A stretch of DNA of 64,000 nt from Anoxynatronum sibiricum (GTDB lineage: Bacteria; Bacillota; Clostridia; Peptostreptococcales; Tindalliaceae). The position numbers were made by a program, and so were the translations under genes. The notes beneath the pieces are model-generated. The model saw only the letters and a list, made by a program, of their open reading frames with translations, was not told the origin of the DNA and ran no database searches. The stretch's first letter is position 1. Each line of letters opens with the position of its first letter. The stretch is taken from positions 1-64,000 of the forward strand of contig NZ_JBCITM010000014.1 of the NCBI RefSeq assembly GCF_039414295.1, given 5' to 3'. Below are positions 25,563-34,657 of the stretch, one piece after another.

Positions 25563-25684
25563 TGCATCACTGAACAATGCATCAGGTAATGGCATAGCCG
25601 CCAGAAGTACCGTCATCCGCAAACCATCACAAACCATCATCTGTTGGCCAAACTGGCGTATCGTACCTGCCACACATCCCACAC

Positions 25685-25751
25685 GGAGCATACAGCGCAT
25701 ACAGAACATACAGAACATACAGCACATGCAGAACTTGCAGAACACACAAGA
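25685..25751 (+). repeat. Degenerate 9-bp tandem repeat in a gene leader
   Basis: About seven imperfect copies of a CATACAGAA-like unit run head to tail just upstream of the MFS gene start. Read through in the longer frame they would encode His/Thr/Glu repeats, but the ribosome site suggests they are untranslated. Similar nine-base periodicity occurs after the M28 gene (45138-45170). Confidence 0.6.
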
Positions 25752-25769
25752 CAGGAGCAGCATAAACCA

Positions 25770-26966
25770 ATGAGCAAACCTTCTTTCTACACCCACCTCA
25801 CCAGCGACGAACAGTATATTCTTAAGTGCTGTTTTTTTGTTTTTGCCGTCAACGGCATCTATGCAGTGATGCTGGGGTCACTGCTGCCCCTTATCAGCAG
25901 TGAATACGGTCTGAGCAATACCATCAGCGGCAGTCTGCTGTCGGCTCACCAGGTGGGCAATCTGGCTGCCGGGTTCATTGCAGGCATTCTGCCGGTATAT
26001 CTGGGCCGGAAAAAAGCCATTCTCTTTTTATGCAGTTTTGTGGCAGTGGGCTTCATCATCATGATGACAACAGGCAACCCGGTATGGCTGTTGCTGGGGT
26101 TCCTATTTATTGGAATCAGCCGGGGAAGCATTGCCAATTTCAATAACACAGTGGTGAATGAAGTATCAGACAGCAATCCGGCAGCACTCAGCCTGCTTCA
26201 CAGCATTTTTGCCATCGGCGCCCTGACAGCACCCTTCATCGTCATTCTTTCCATGCATCTTGGCGGCGCCGGCGGCTGGCGTATCGCCACAGGCTTTGTG
26301 GTCTTTCTTGTGATCCTGGCCATGGGGCTCTTCTCCCGAATGAATCTGGATGATACCGCCAGAAAGAAGAGAAAAGTCACTTCATATGAGTTTATGAAAA
26401 ACAGGAATTTTCAGGTGGGAGTGGGCATTCTTTTTTTCTACCTCTGTGCCGAGGCGGCCATCACCGGCTGGCTGGTGAAATATTTCATTGATGCGGGAAT
26501 CATGACAACCGCTTATGCCCAGGTGCTCAATGCACTTTTGTGGACAGTGATTCTGGCGGGCAGACTTACCTGCACCTATATCGGATCACGCATCCCCAAG
26601 GAGAAGTTGCTCACTGCCATGGGCATGGGTTTTGCCCTTTTCTACCTGCTCCTGTTGTCAACCCGGCAAGTGACGGTGATTACCATCGCCATCATGGGCC
26701 TGGGTTTCTCCATGGCAGGCATTTATCCCACCACGGTGGCCAGTGTGGGAGGCACTTTAAAGGAGTACCCCATGGCCATGGGGATTTTACTCATCATCAG
26801 CGGCATCGGTTCAGTGATGATGCCCATTATCACAGGAGCGTTGTCAGACCAGTTTGGCATTTTTATCGGCATGGCAGCGGTTGTCATGGCCATTGCGCTG
26901 ATGATGGTCAGCGTGGCGGTCAACAACCATTTGCGGGTGAAGGAGAGGAAAGGAGTTATCAGATGA
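25770..26966 (+). CDS. Major facilitator superfamily permease
   Basis: A secondary transporter with about twelve membrane helices in 398 residues; substrate unknown. MFS features include GSLLPLISSEYGLSNTISGSLLSAHQVGNLAAGFIAG and the loop YLGRKKAILF. The assumed start is ATG 25770 with AGGAG some 12 bases upstream; the frame extends upstream to 25644 through a 9-bp repeat tract that I regard as leader. The gene is followed 13 bp later by a MerR regulator and then an FMN/FAD reductase, so it may export a compound sensed by that regulator. Confidence 0.85.
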   Translation: MSKPSFYTHLTSDEQYILKCCFFVFAVNGIYAVMLGSLLPLISSEYGLSNTISGSLLSAHQVGNLAAGFIAGILPVYLGRKKAILFLCSFVAVGFIIMMTTGNPVWLLLGFLFIGISRGSIANFNNTVVNEVSDSNPAALSLLHSIFAIGALTAPFIVILSMHLGGAGGWRIATGFVVFLVILAMGLFSRMNLDDTARKKRKVTSYEFMKNRNFQVGVGILFFYLCAEAAITGWLVKYFIDAGIMTTAYAQVLNALLWTVILAGRLTCTYIGSRIPKEKLLTAMGMGFALFYLLLLSTRQVTVITIAIMGLGFSMAGIYPTTVASVGGTLKEYPMAMGILLIISGIGSVMMPIITGALSDQFGIFIGMAAVVMAIALMMVSVAVNNHLRVKERKGVIR

Positions 26967-26979
26967 AGGTGATTACCCC

Positions 26980-27789
26980 GTGAAATATACCATTGGTGAA
27001 TTTGCCGCTCTTTTGGGAGTCACGGTGGACATCCTGCGGCTTTACGAAAAGCACGGCATCATCAGCCCCATGAAAAATGACCTGAACCAATATCGCTACT
27101 TCGATGACCTGGATGCCCGCAATCTGCTAAGCAGCCGATGGCTCCGCAGTCTGTCCCTTTCATTGCCTGAAGCTGCCCGCCTCACAGGAGATGTGCCCTT
27201 GCAGCAGATTACCGGCAGCCTGCAGCAGGCTGCACAAACACTGGAAACAGAAATTCGGGAAAAAGAAAGGCAGTTACAGCGGCTTAAAGAAATAAACGAA
27301 GAAATCGACGCTCTAAACATGCGCCTGAACCAATGCTCTTTTCGTCAGATGCCAGGTTTTTACAGACTGCGGCAAACAGATATGAACACTCTTTTGAAGA
27401 ACGAAGCCCTGTTGCAACGGGTCAGTGAATGGATGAACAGCCTGCCCTTTGCCTTTTTTTCCTTTCGCATTGAACAAGAGGCCGTGGCATCAGAGGCAGC
27501 CACATTTCCCTACAGCTGGGGACTGGCCATGGAAGCGGATGAGGCGGCGCGACGGCAGATCACCATTGATGAGCACATCGAGTTCATTCCACCGGCCACC
27601 TGCCTGACGGCAGTGATTCGAGGAACAGGCGATGAAGATATCACCCGCAAATCCATTGCCTTCATGCTGGAAAACATCAGCGGGCAAGGCCTGCATCCTG
27701 TTGGAGATATCTTTGGGAAAATTGTACTGACACACCGGCACCAGGGCAAACGATGGGCCTACTTGGAGGTCAATATTCCAGTCTCTTAA
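26980..27789 (+). CDS. MerR-family transcriptional regulator
   Basis: A 269-residue activator/repressor. Residues 1-70 form the MerR winged helix (YTIGEFAALLGVTVDILRLYEKHGII...NQYRYFDDLDARNL), residues about 80-117 the dimerising coiled coil, and the remainder a ligand-binding domain resembling GyrI-like modules (GLAMEADEAARR...AYLEVNIPVS). The start is a GTG at 26980 behind GAAGGTGAT. It is 13 bp after the MFS gene and lies 34 bp before a promoter with the 19-bp spacer expected for MerR control, which drives the FMN/FAD reductase. Confidence 0.88.
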   Translation: MKYTIGEFAALLGVTVDILRLYEKHGIISPMKNDLNQYRYFDDLDARNLLSSRWLRSLSLSLPEAARLTGDVPLQQITGSLQQAAQTLETEIREKERQLQRLKEINEEIDALNMRLNQCSFRQMPGFYRLRQTDMNTLLKNEALLQRVSEWMNSLPFAFFSFRIEQEAVASEAATFPYSWGLAMEADEAARRQITIDEHIEFIPPATCLTAVIRGTGDEDITRKSIAFMLENISGQGLHPVGDIFGKIVLTHRHQGKRWAYLEVNIPVS

Positions 27790-27823
27790 ACCAGGTAACT
27801 TCGATTATTTTTTAACAAAATCA

Positions 27824-27854
27824 TTGACTCCGGTGCTGCACCAGGGTTTACAGT
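27824..27854 (+). promoter_or_regulatory. MerR-type promoter with 19-bp spacer and dyad
   Basis: TTGACT (27824-27829) and TACAGT (27849-27854) are separated by exactly 19 bp. The spacer contains the dyad ACTCCGGTGC / GCACCAGGGT (27827-27836 and 27838-27847, 8 of 10 paired). Overlong spacers with a central dyad are the hallmark of promoters activated by MerR proteins, and a merR gene ends 34 bp upstream. Confidence 0.75.
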
Positions 27855-27936
27855 GGGGGTAGAGTAACGAGGGGTAAAGTGTCTTGTTGCTTCCATCCAA
27901 CTCACTGGAAAACCTTGGAGAACAGGAGGAAATGAA

Positions 27937-29916
27937 ATGAAACCGTTAATCAACGCTGAGAAGTCATCAAAGCTGAAAAGAACATGGCTGCTGGCACTGT
28001 GTCTGATGCTGGTGGTATCACTGGTGGCGGGCTGTGCCCAGCCAGCACCCACACCCCCTTCAGAAGAAGCACCAGCCCCAAGTGATGCACCGGCATCACA
28101 GGGCTACACTCCGGGAACCTATACCTCTGAAGCCGATGGTCACAGCGGCCCGGTGGTGGTGGAAGTCACCTTTAGTGAAACCGCCATTACCGAAATTGCC
28201 ATCGTCAGCCAGGCAGAAACCGCCGGCTTGGGCGATGCCGCCCTTGAGCGGGTGAAAGACCAGATTTTAGAAGGCCAGACCCTGGCCGCTGACGTGGTGA
28301 GCGGTGCCACCATCTCCAGTCAGGCCATGCTGGCAGCAGTTGAAGCAGCGGTTTTACAGGCTGATGGCGATGTGTCAGCCCTGAAAGCTGCCGCAGTGGT
28401 GAGGCCCGGTGACGGTGTGGTGGAAAACCTGACAGCTGACGTGGTGGTGGTCGGCGGTGGTGCCTCTGGCGTATCGGCAGCAATTGCAGCCGCTGAAGAA
28501 GGCGCATCGGTGATTCTTGTGGAGAAAACCGGGGTCATCGGAGGGGCCAGCAACCTCTCCTGGGCCGGCAAACTCTTCAACTCCACCATTGCTCTGGAAA
28601 ATGAGCTGGAGGTTGATCTGGAAGCTGCCATCACACACTGGATCGAAGACAGCCACTGGCGAGTGGACGCAGCGGTGATCCGCCGGTACGTCACCCAGTC
28701 AGGAGAAACCTATGAATGGTTGAAGGAGCGGGGCTATGAAACCATGTTCCTGAACTTCTTCAATGAACAGATGCACATGCTGCCGCCTTATGACAGCCGT
28801 GAGGAAACACTGCGCAGTATGCTGGCAGCTTCGGTGGAGCAGCAGGGCGGGCAGGTGATCACAGAAACCACCGCCAAATCCCTTATCACCAACAGTGAGG
28901 GTGATATCATCGGCGTGGTGGCCGAACAGGCAGACGGAACAACCCTTGAGATCGCTGCAAAAAGCGTGGTGCTGGCCACCGGCGGCTATGCAGCCAACCG
29001 GGAAATGGTGAAAGAACACTTCGGTTTCGAAGGTGTCAACGGCGGGTTGGGGCAGAACGTGGGAGAAGGCCTGCAAATGGCCTGGGAAGCGGGCGCGCGG
29101 GTGCCTGATAACTTCGGTGGACAGATGCTCCACCAGACTCTTGCCCGAGGAACGGCAGACCTGAAAACAGTGTATGAGCCCTTTGAAGCCAGCTATCCCC
29201 TGATGCTCTCCTACCTGCCCACACTGATGAATGTGGGAACCTCTGGTGCCCGTTTCCGAGATGAAGCCGCCACTCTGAAAGCCGTGGCAGCTGCCAACAC
29301 CAGTGCCTTCCACGGCCCCTTCCACTATGTGATTGTGTCGGCGGCTCAGCTTGATGCCCTGGAAAGTACGGGGATGAACGGGATTCAGGCCCCCCGGCTA
29401 CCGGGAATGCCGCCGGAATTCTATGCTTCCTTTGCAGACCAGTTCACGCTGGAGAATCCCTGGGAAAATGTCTTTGAGGTCTTTGACACCATGGTGGAAC
29501 AGGGCAATGGCTTCAAGGGTGAAACCATTGAAGCACTGGCAGAAAACGCCGGGATGGATGTGGCCGTCTTCACCGAAACCTTCCGTCACTATGAAGAAGC
29601 TGCAGAATCAGGAACTGACAGCGCCTTTGGTAAAGCAGCCGAATACTTGCTGCCCATGGGCAGTGAAGGCCCTTACTACGCCATCATTGCCGAAATCAAC
29701 AACCTGGGATCCATTGGCGGGCTCACCATTAATCGCAACTTCCAGGTGCTGAATGAAGCCCGGGTACCCATTGGCGGTCTTTATGCCGTGGGGATGGAAG
29801 CGGCTGGTGTGCTTTACAATGACACCTATGTGGGCAACGGTGTTGGCATCGGCTATGCCTTCACCTCCGGGAGACTGGGAGGCGAAGAGGCCGGCAAGTG
29901 GGCGATGGAACAGTAA
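27937..29916 (+). CDS. FMN-binding / FAD-dependent lipoprotein reductase, non-fumarate type
   Basis: An exported flavoprotein of 659 residues. It has a lipoprotein signal (LVAGC at about residue 33), one FMN-binding domain with the flavinylation motif DVVSGATISS (about 130), and an FAD_binding_2 domain starting TADVVVVGGGASGVSAAIAA and VLATGGYAANREMV. The residues known from Shewanella fumarate reductase are not kept: the HHTMGG histidine is replaced in NLGSIGG, and the substrate arginine of GxNRxGGNA is replaced in YNDTYVGNGVG. Its substrate is therefore probably not fumarate. ApbE-type flavin transferase is not in the window. The start follows AGGAGGAAATGAA. It is controlled by the MerR-type promoter upstream. 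Confidence 0.88.
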   Translation: MKPLINAEKSSKLKRTWLLALCLMLVVSLVAGCAQPAPTPPSEEAPAPSDAPASQGYTPGTYTSEADGHSGPVVVEVTFSETAITEIAIVSQAETAGLGDAALERVKDQILEGQTLAADVVSGATISSQAMLAAVEAAVLQADGDVSALKAAAVVRPGDGVVENLTADVVVVGGGASGVSAAIAAAEEGASVILVEKTGVIGGASNLSWAGKLFNSTIALENELEVDLEAAITHWIEDSHWRVDAAVIRRYVTQSGETYEWLKERGYETMFLNFFNEQMHMLPPYDSREETLRSMLAASVEQQGGQVITETTAKSLITNSEGDIIGVVAEQADGTTLEIAAKSVVLATGGYAANREMVKEHFGFEGVNGGLGQNVGEGLQMAWEAGARVPDNFGGQMLHQTLARGTADLKTVYEPFEASYPLMLSYLPTLMNVGTSGARFRDEAATLKAVAAANTSAFHGPFHYVIVSAAQLDALESTGMNGIQAPRLPGMPPEFYASFADQFTLENPWENVFEVFDTMVEQGNGFKGETIEALAENAGMDVAVFTETFRHYEEAAESGTDSAFGKAAEYLLPMGSEGPYYAIIAEINNLGSIGGLTINRNFQVLNEARVPIGGLYAVGMEAAGVLYNDTYVGNGVGIGYAFTSGRLGGEEAGKWAMEQ

Positions 29917-30492
29917 AACAATCACGAAACAGATGCGCTGAACAGTGAATGCTTCTACCGGCAACGCTCTCATCTATCTATCTAGGAATTAATCAACCAA
30001 ATCAACAAAAATTCACCTGTAGGCTAAGGCAGTTAATGAACCATACTCATCAGGCGGCCTGAGAGTGTCTGAACCGGGAGAGAAGTAAGCTCCCGGTTTT
30101 TTTGAATAAGAAACAGTGATTTGCAGGGACATCATTTATCAAGCGATGGTTGATCAACCCACTGATTTGAAAAGAAGGCAGTGCCATGCATCAACACCTT
30201 GTTGAAGACAGTCAGGAAGACGGGCACCATCAACGAAATTGAAGAGTGTATAGGACTCGCGTTATAAACAAAGAAATGATCCTTGAGACCTAAATAGCGT
30301 TCGTTTTGTGAAATAAATAGCGTCTCGATAACAATGGTATAGCATAATGATTAACAGTGGTGTATAATTAGAATGATGCATTTTGCTGACGAAACATGAC
30401 AAAAAACAAAAAAATGTCAACAAGAGATAATTGACAGCTGAGGCAGCGGCAAAATGCACGTGTCAACACACTTCATGGTTAGGAGGCATAAA
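29917..30492. other. Intergenic region with terminator and repeat-rich leader
   Basis: After the terminator at 30072-30103 the region turns AT-rich. It holds two AAATAGCGT copies (30292-30300 and 30315-30323), a TATAAT at 30363-30368 without a clear -35, and TGTCAA (30415-30420) facing TTGACA (30431-30436). An 18-codon frame at 30186-30242 has a weak ribosome site and is not called. Confidence 0.5.
30072..30103 (+). terminator. Rho-independent terminator of the MerR-regulated reductase
   Basis: AACCGGGAG pairs with CTCCCGGTT around a 9-nt loop and runs into seven T residues. It lies about 155 bp past the reductase stop. Confidence 0.85.
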
Positions 30493-33400
30493 ATGAAAAG
30501 ACAGCTTGGCAGCAACATGGGAAAAAGACAGGTGGCATTGATATTGGCAATCATCATGCTTCTGTCACTGACAGTTCCTGCAGCAGCGGCGACGGGAGAG
30601 GCGATGAAACCCCAGGGGACAGTTGCTTTCATCATTGACCAGCAAGGGTACGCCATCGATGGTCAATGGCAGCCGGCAGATGTGGCGCCTTATATTCAGG
30701 ATGGCCGCACCATGGTACCGGTACGCTATGTGGCAGCAGCTCTTGGAGCGCATGTTTCATGGAATGAAGCTTCACAGCAGGTAACGGTGAATCATGGCGA
30801 TGATACCATTGTCATGACCATCGGCAGTCATCAACTGATGAAAAACGGCCAACAGGCCATGGTGATGGACGCTGTTCCGGTGATTGTTCCGCCAGGCCGC
30901 ACCATGATTCCGGTTTCGAGGGTGGCAGAAGTGTTGGGCGTGCCCTTTTCATGGGATGAAGCCAGTCGCACAGCCTATTTTATGCCTCACACCCAAAAGG
31001 ACGATACAACTGCCCGGGTTTTTGATCAGCCAGGTGTCTTTGGACCTGAAGAAGGAACAGAAACCCTTCAAGGGAATGTGCTCATCACGGCTGATGGTGT
31101 TACCCTTCAAAACTATGTGATCACAGGGGACCTTACCATTGATGAAGGCGTGGGAGAAGGAGATGTCTCCCTGGAAAACGTGGAGATTCAGGGTGATGTC
31201 CATGTTTACGGCGGCGGCGAGAACTCCATTCTCTTTAACAACGTCGACGTGGCAGGGGCACTGGTAGTGAACAAGGTGAACGGTGCCATTCGCATTCTTG
31301 CCACCGGCAACACCAACATTGCGGTGACGGTGTTGGAAAGTGGTGCCATACTGGTGGAACGGGCTCTCACTGGCGGTGGTTTTGAAACTGTTGAGATAGC
31401 AGCAGATATTGCTGCCGGTCAAGCCATTGTTATTGAAGGCAATGTAAGCCGGTTAAACAATCAGGCAGCCAATCTTGACTTGACCATCAATGGAACAGTG
31501 GGGGCACTGGCCTCCACAGGAGATCTGACCATCAAGGGCAAGGTGACGGTGACAAGAACCGTCACTTCAGGGGGGAATCAGTTTGACCTGAAAACGCCAG
31601 ATGCAGCTCCCCGACAGTCAACGACCCGTGACAATACTGGTTCCAGAGATTCCTCAGGTGATTCCTCCGGTGGTTCCTCAGGAGGCTCCACTACAGTGGC
31701 GGTGAACAGTGTTGCCATTCCCCAGGGGAATATCTCCTTGATCATGGGAGCATCACAAAGCTTGACAGCCGAAGTGCTCCCAAGTAATGCCACTAACAAG
31801 CAGGTCACATGGACTTCCAGCAGTCCTGCAGTGGCCACCATTAATGCCAGCGGACAGGTAACCGGGGTGTCACCCGGCACGGCCACCATCACTGTTAGAA
31901 CTGTCAGTGGTGGGAAAACTGCCAGTATAGTGGTAACAGTTACGGCAAAACCAGCCATCTCCCTGAACTTCAGCAGTTTTGGCAATGCGAATAAAGGGGA
32001 TGCTTTTGAGAGTGAATCCAATGCTGCGGCAATTTGGAGCAACAGAGACGCCTATCAGCTAAAGAACATCAGTCTGGATGTGCAGCCCAATGCCACCGTT
32101 ACCACTTTTGTATATGATCAGGGTGCAAAAGCCTCTGGTCAGCCTTTCCCGGTGGTAGTGAGTGTACAGGCAGGAGGACAAGCCTTACAGCCCACCAGCG
32201 AAACTTCTAAAAGTACCAATGGACAAGCCTTTCCCTTTGGCAGTCTGTTAAAGGGCAGCCAAGTATCAGAGAGTTTTCTCGTATACCTGGATATGAACCG
32301 TGCTGAACACAACCTGGAGGTGACAGACCCACGCTATACCACTGCCAGCACCACCATTCAGTGGGTGCCAGCAGGCGGGCAGGTGGTGGAAAGTGTTGAA
32401 GCCATCACTGGCCAGCTGACAGTGGGCGAAACCCTGACAGCGGGCAGTGTGAAGTCCAATGGAAACACCGTCACCAATGGTTTTGATTACCAGTGGTACC
32501 GGGCGTCCACCGTTACAGGCAACTATCAGGCGATATCAGGTGCCACCACCAGCCAGTACACACTGGTCGAGGCAGATGCAGGTAAATTCTTTAAAGTCAG
32601 GGCCACTGGTGATGGGACACAGCTGTACGGTGCCGCTGCCACTGCCGCCTACGGGCCTGTAGCGTCTATGGTGGATACCGAAGCGGTGTTTACCGCCATT
32701 GAAGCTGCCTATCTGGGAAGCAATGCCAGCACCTATGTGACCCAGTCACTGAATCTGATGACAACACTGCCCGCCTTCAGCGGAGTGACCATCAGCTGGC
32801 AGTCCAGTGATCCAGGTGTGGTGAATCCCCAAACCGGCGGCATCACCAGACACTCTCAGGATGACAAACCCGTCACTCTTACCGCCACTGTCAATGGAGC
32901 CCTGTCGCGGGAATGGCATGTAGTGGTGCTTTCCCAGGGAATGGAAAATGTGGGACAAACAGGCAGCGACAACCGCTTTGCGCCAGGGTACCCCAGGGCG
33001 TTCATCAGTAACGGGACGATTCATGTGGAGGCAAAAACCACCACGCCTGTTAAAGCCTATATGCTGGTGAATGTCATCAATGGCCACATACCTTCCTCTG
33101 TGGAAGGTGTACTGGGGGGCTATGGCGGTGCAGCCGGTGCCCAGATACATGTGAACAGCTGGCCCTATGCTGAGTTGGAGGCCAATCAACTGCTTTCCTT
33201 TGACACGGGAGTGAGCATCACCCGTACCCGTCGTGAAGCAAGGGTGGAGTTTGTGCTCACCAATATGGACAACAGCAACCGTGGCGGGTTGGTAACCATT
33301 CTTTTTGATCAGCAGACCATGGAAGCCATCGATCAACAAGGTCCAGAGTTGATGGGTATTAAACGGAATGAGGCAGGTTCAAAACTGCACCTTTACTTTA

Positions 33401-34353
33401 ATGAAGATATTACCACGAATGGGTTGAGTACTGCACACTTTAACCTTTCATCAGGCACTGTAACAGGGATTGACGGTTTTACCAATTATGGCGATCAGCA
33501 TCATGTGGGTTCGGTAGTGGTGCTGTCTGTTAGCAGTTTGGGATCCAATGCCACCCTTTCCTATACGGGAAGCGCCATCAAAGACACATCATTGAATCAA
33601 AACCCTGCATTGACCTTCTCCAATCAGCCCATTACATCTGCCGCTACCACCATTCAAGATGTGATTGTTGGCAATGATGGTAAAAGTGTCATGGTAAAAA
33701 TGGAAGGCGGCATGAGCTTTAATTATTCAGATCCAGTAGCATGGTTAACAAAAAATGACTTTACGTTCGAGACCACTCAAGGAGACAAAAAGCCTGCGAC
33801 CATGAGCTACTCTTATAATGAGGACTGGATTGATTACAGGCTGACATTTGCAGAACCTGTGGCAGTAGATTCCAGCTCTCGCATGAGGGTTGAGATGAAC
33901 AAACCTGGACTCCGTGACTATGCATATGATGGATATGGAGCAGCTTTAGTGAACGATGTTACTCAGAATTTAAGGTCTTTATCTACAAGCCCCACTTCGG
34001 TCGAGTACACGAACAGTAATAAGGTAATCAAGATCAACTTTGATTCAGCTATGCAAATAGACAGAGCCACTTTTGCCGATAACTTCACGCTGAAGATTGG
34101 TGGAGACGAGTATCGATTACGGGGTCAACTGGTGAATACAAATAGTTCAAACAGAAGCATCGTTCAAATCAATCTGACAAGAGATGCCAATGATGGATAC
34201 GGTGCAAAACTGGCAACATTGTTGGACGCAACACCAGGAAACGTTCAAATCAAGTATGACACCATTCATGGTGATGGACGCAATCAAATGCGTGATCTGG
34301 GTGGTGCCCTGATCCCCAGTTTCAGTTATCAAAGCGTGACTTTTCTTCCCTAA
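30493..34353 (+). CDS. Large secreted surface protein with copper-amine-oxidase N-terminal and Ig-like domains
   Basis: A 1286-residue exported protein. It has a signal peptide (about 1-36), paired 'copper amine oxidase N-terminal-like' modules (GRTMVPVRYVAAALGAHVSWNEAS and GRTMIPVSRVAEVLGVPFSWDEAS, about 40-165), a beta-helical segment like polymer-forming cytoskeletal/bactofilin repeats (about 190-350), a Ser/Gly/Thr linker near 375-400, a Big_2 Ig-like domain (WTSSSPAVATINASGQVTGVSPGTATITV), further Ig-like modules (VTISWQSSDPGVVNP) and C-terminal SwmB-like strands. The copper-amine-oxidase module is a wall-associated fold, not an oxidase. The start is fixed by AGGAGG before 30493. A role in the cell surface layer or adhesion is inferred. 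Confidence 0.88.
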   Translation: MKRQLGSNMGKRQVALILAIIMLLSLTVPAAAATGEAMKPQGTVAFIIDQQGYAIDGQWQPADVAPYIQDGRTMVPVRYVAAALGAHVSWNEASQQVTVNHGDDTIVMTIGSHQLMKNGQQAMVMDAVPVIVPPGRTMIPVSRVAEVLGVPFSWDEASRTAYFMPHTQKDDTTARVFDQPGVFGPEEGTETLQGNVLITADGVTLQNYVITGDLTIDEGVGEGDVSLENVEIQGDVHVYGGGENSILFNNVDVAGALVVNKVNGAIRILATGNTNIAVTVLESGAILVERALTGGGFETVEIAADIAAGQAIVIEGNVSRLNNQAANLDLTINGTVGALASTGDLTIKGKVTVTRTVTSGGNQFDLKTPDAAPRQSTTRDNTGSRDSSGDSSGGSSGGSTTVAVNSVAIPQGNISLIMGASQSLTAEVLPSNATNKQVTWTSSSPAVATINASGQVTGVSPGTATITVRTVSGGKTASIVVTVTAKPAISLNFSSFGNANKGDAFESESNAAAIWSNRDAYQLKNISLDVQPNATVTTFVYDQGAKASGQPFPVVVSVQAGGQALQPTSETSKSTNGQAFPFGSLLKGSQVSESFLVYLDMNRAEHNLEVTDPRYTTASTTIQWVPAGGQVVESVEAITGQLTVGETLTAGSVKSNGNTVTNGFDYQWYRASTVTGNYQAISGATTSQYTLVEADAGKFFKVRATGDGTQLYGAAATAAYGPVASMVDTEAVFTAIEAAYLGSNASTYVTQSLNLMTTLPAFSGVTISWQSSDPGVVNPQTGGITRHSQDDKPVTLTATVNGALSREWHVVVLSQGMENVGQTGSDNRFAPGYPRAFISNGTIHVEAKTTTPVKAYMLVNVINGHIPSSVEGVLGGYGGAAGAQIHVNSWPYAELEANQLLSFDTGVSITRTRREARVEFVLTNMDNSNRGGLVTILFDQQTMEAIDQQGPELMGIKRNEAGSKLHLYFNEDITTNGLSTAHFNLSSGTVTGIDGFTNYGDQHHVGSVVVLSVSSLGSNATLSYTGSAIKDTSLNQNPALTFSNQPITSAATTIQDVIVGNDGKSVMVKMEGGMSFNYSDPVAWLTKNDFTFETTQGDKKPATMSYSYNEDWIDYRLTFAEPVAVDSSSRMRVEMNKPGLRDYAYDGYGAALVNDVTQNLRSLSTSPTSVEYTNSNKVIKINFDSAMQIDRATFADNFTLKIGGDEYRLRGQLVNTNSSNRSIVQINLTRDANDGYGAKLATLLDATPGNVQIKYDTIHGDGRNQMRDLGGALIPSFSYQSVTFLP

Positions 34354-34657
34354 GTATTTGGTAACAATTAGCAACACATATAACTCACCAAACCCCCTGC
34401 CAGTCTCTTGGCAGGGGGTTTGACGTTTGCAAAAGAAGGAAAGGGAAGAAAATCCGAAAGAGAACACTGATGCAAGCACTCCCAATAGGGGGGTCTGAAA
34501 AAAAGAGAGTCGATAAAAGAAAGTCAAACCGTTATAACAGGTGGCGAAAAAAGTGCTACAATGAAAAGAAGAGCCTTGGCACAACAGCCAAGAATTATAA
34601 ATCAGCATTCGAAAGCAGGCTGACAGGCACTGGGCAACAAAAAGGGAGGCGTTGCAC
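34354..34657. other. Intergenic region before the DUF362 gene
   Basis: Begins with the surface-protein terminator. A candidate promoter is ATAACA (34534-34539), 17 bp, TACAAT (34557-34562). A-rich otherwise; no coding frame is supported. Confidence 0.4.
34389..34422 (+). terminator. Terminator hairpin of the surface protein gene
   Basis: CAAACCCCCTGCCA and TGGCAGGGGGTTTG form a perfect 14-bp stem with a 6-nt loop, 35 bp after the stop. The T-run is contained in the stem end only. Confidence 0.75.

Noticed and set aside
30493..34353. Copper amine oxidase enzyme
   Set aside because: Only the N-terminal module name is shared; no catalytic topaquinone domain or copper histidines are present in any of the three proteins with this module.
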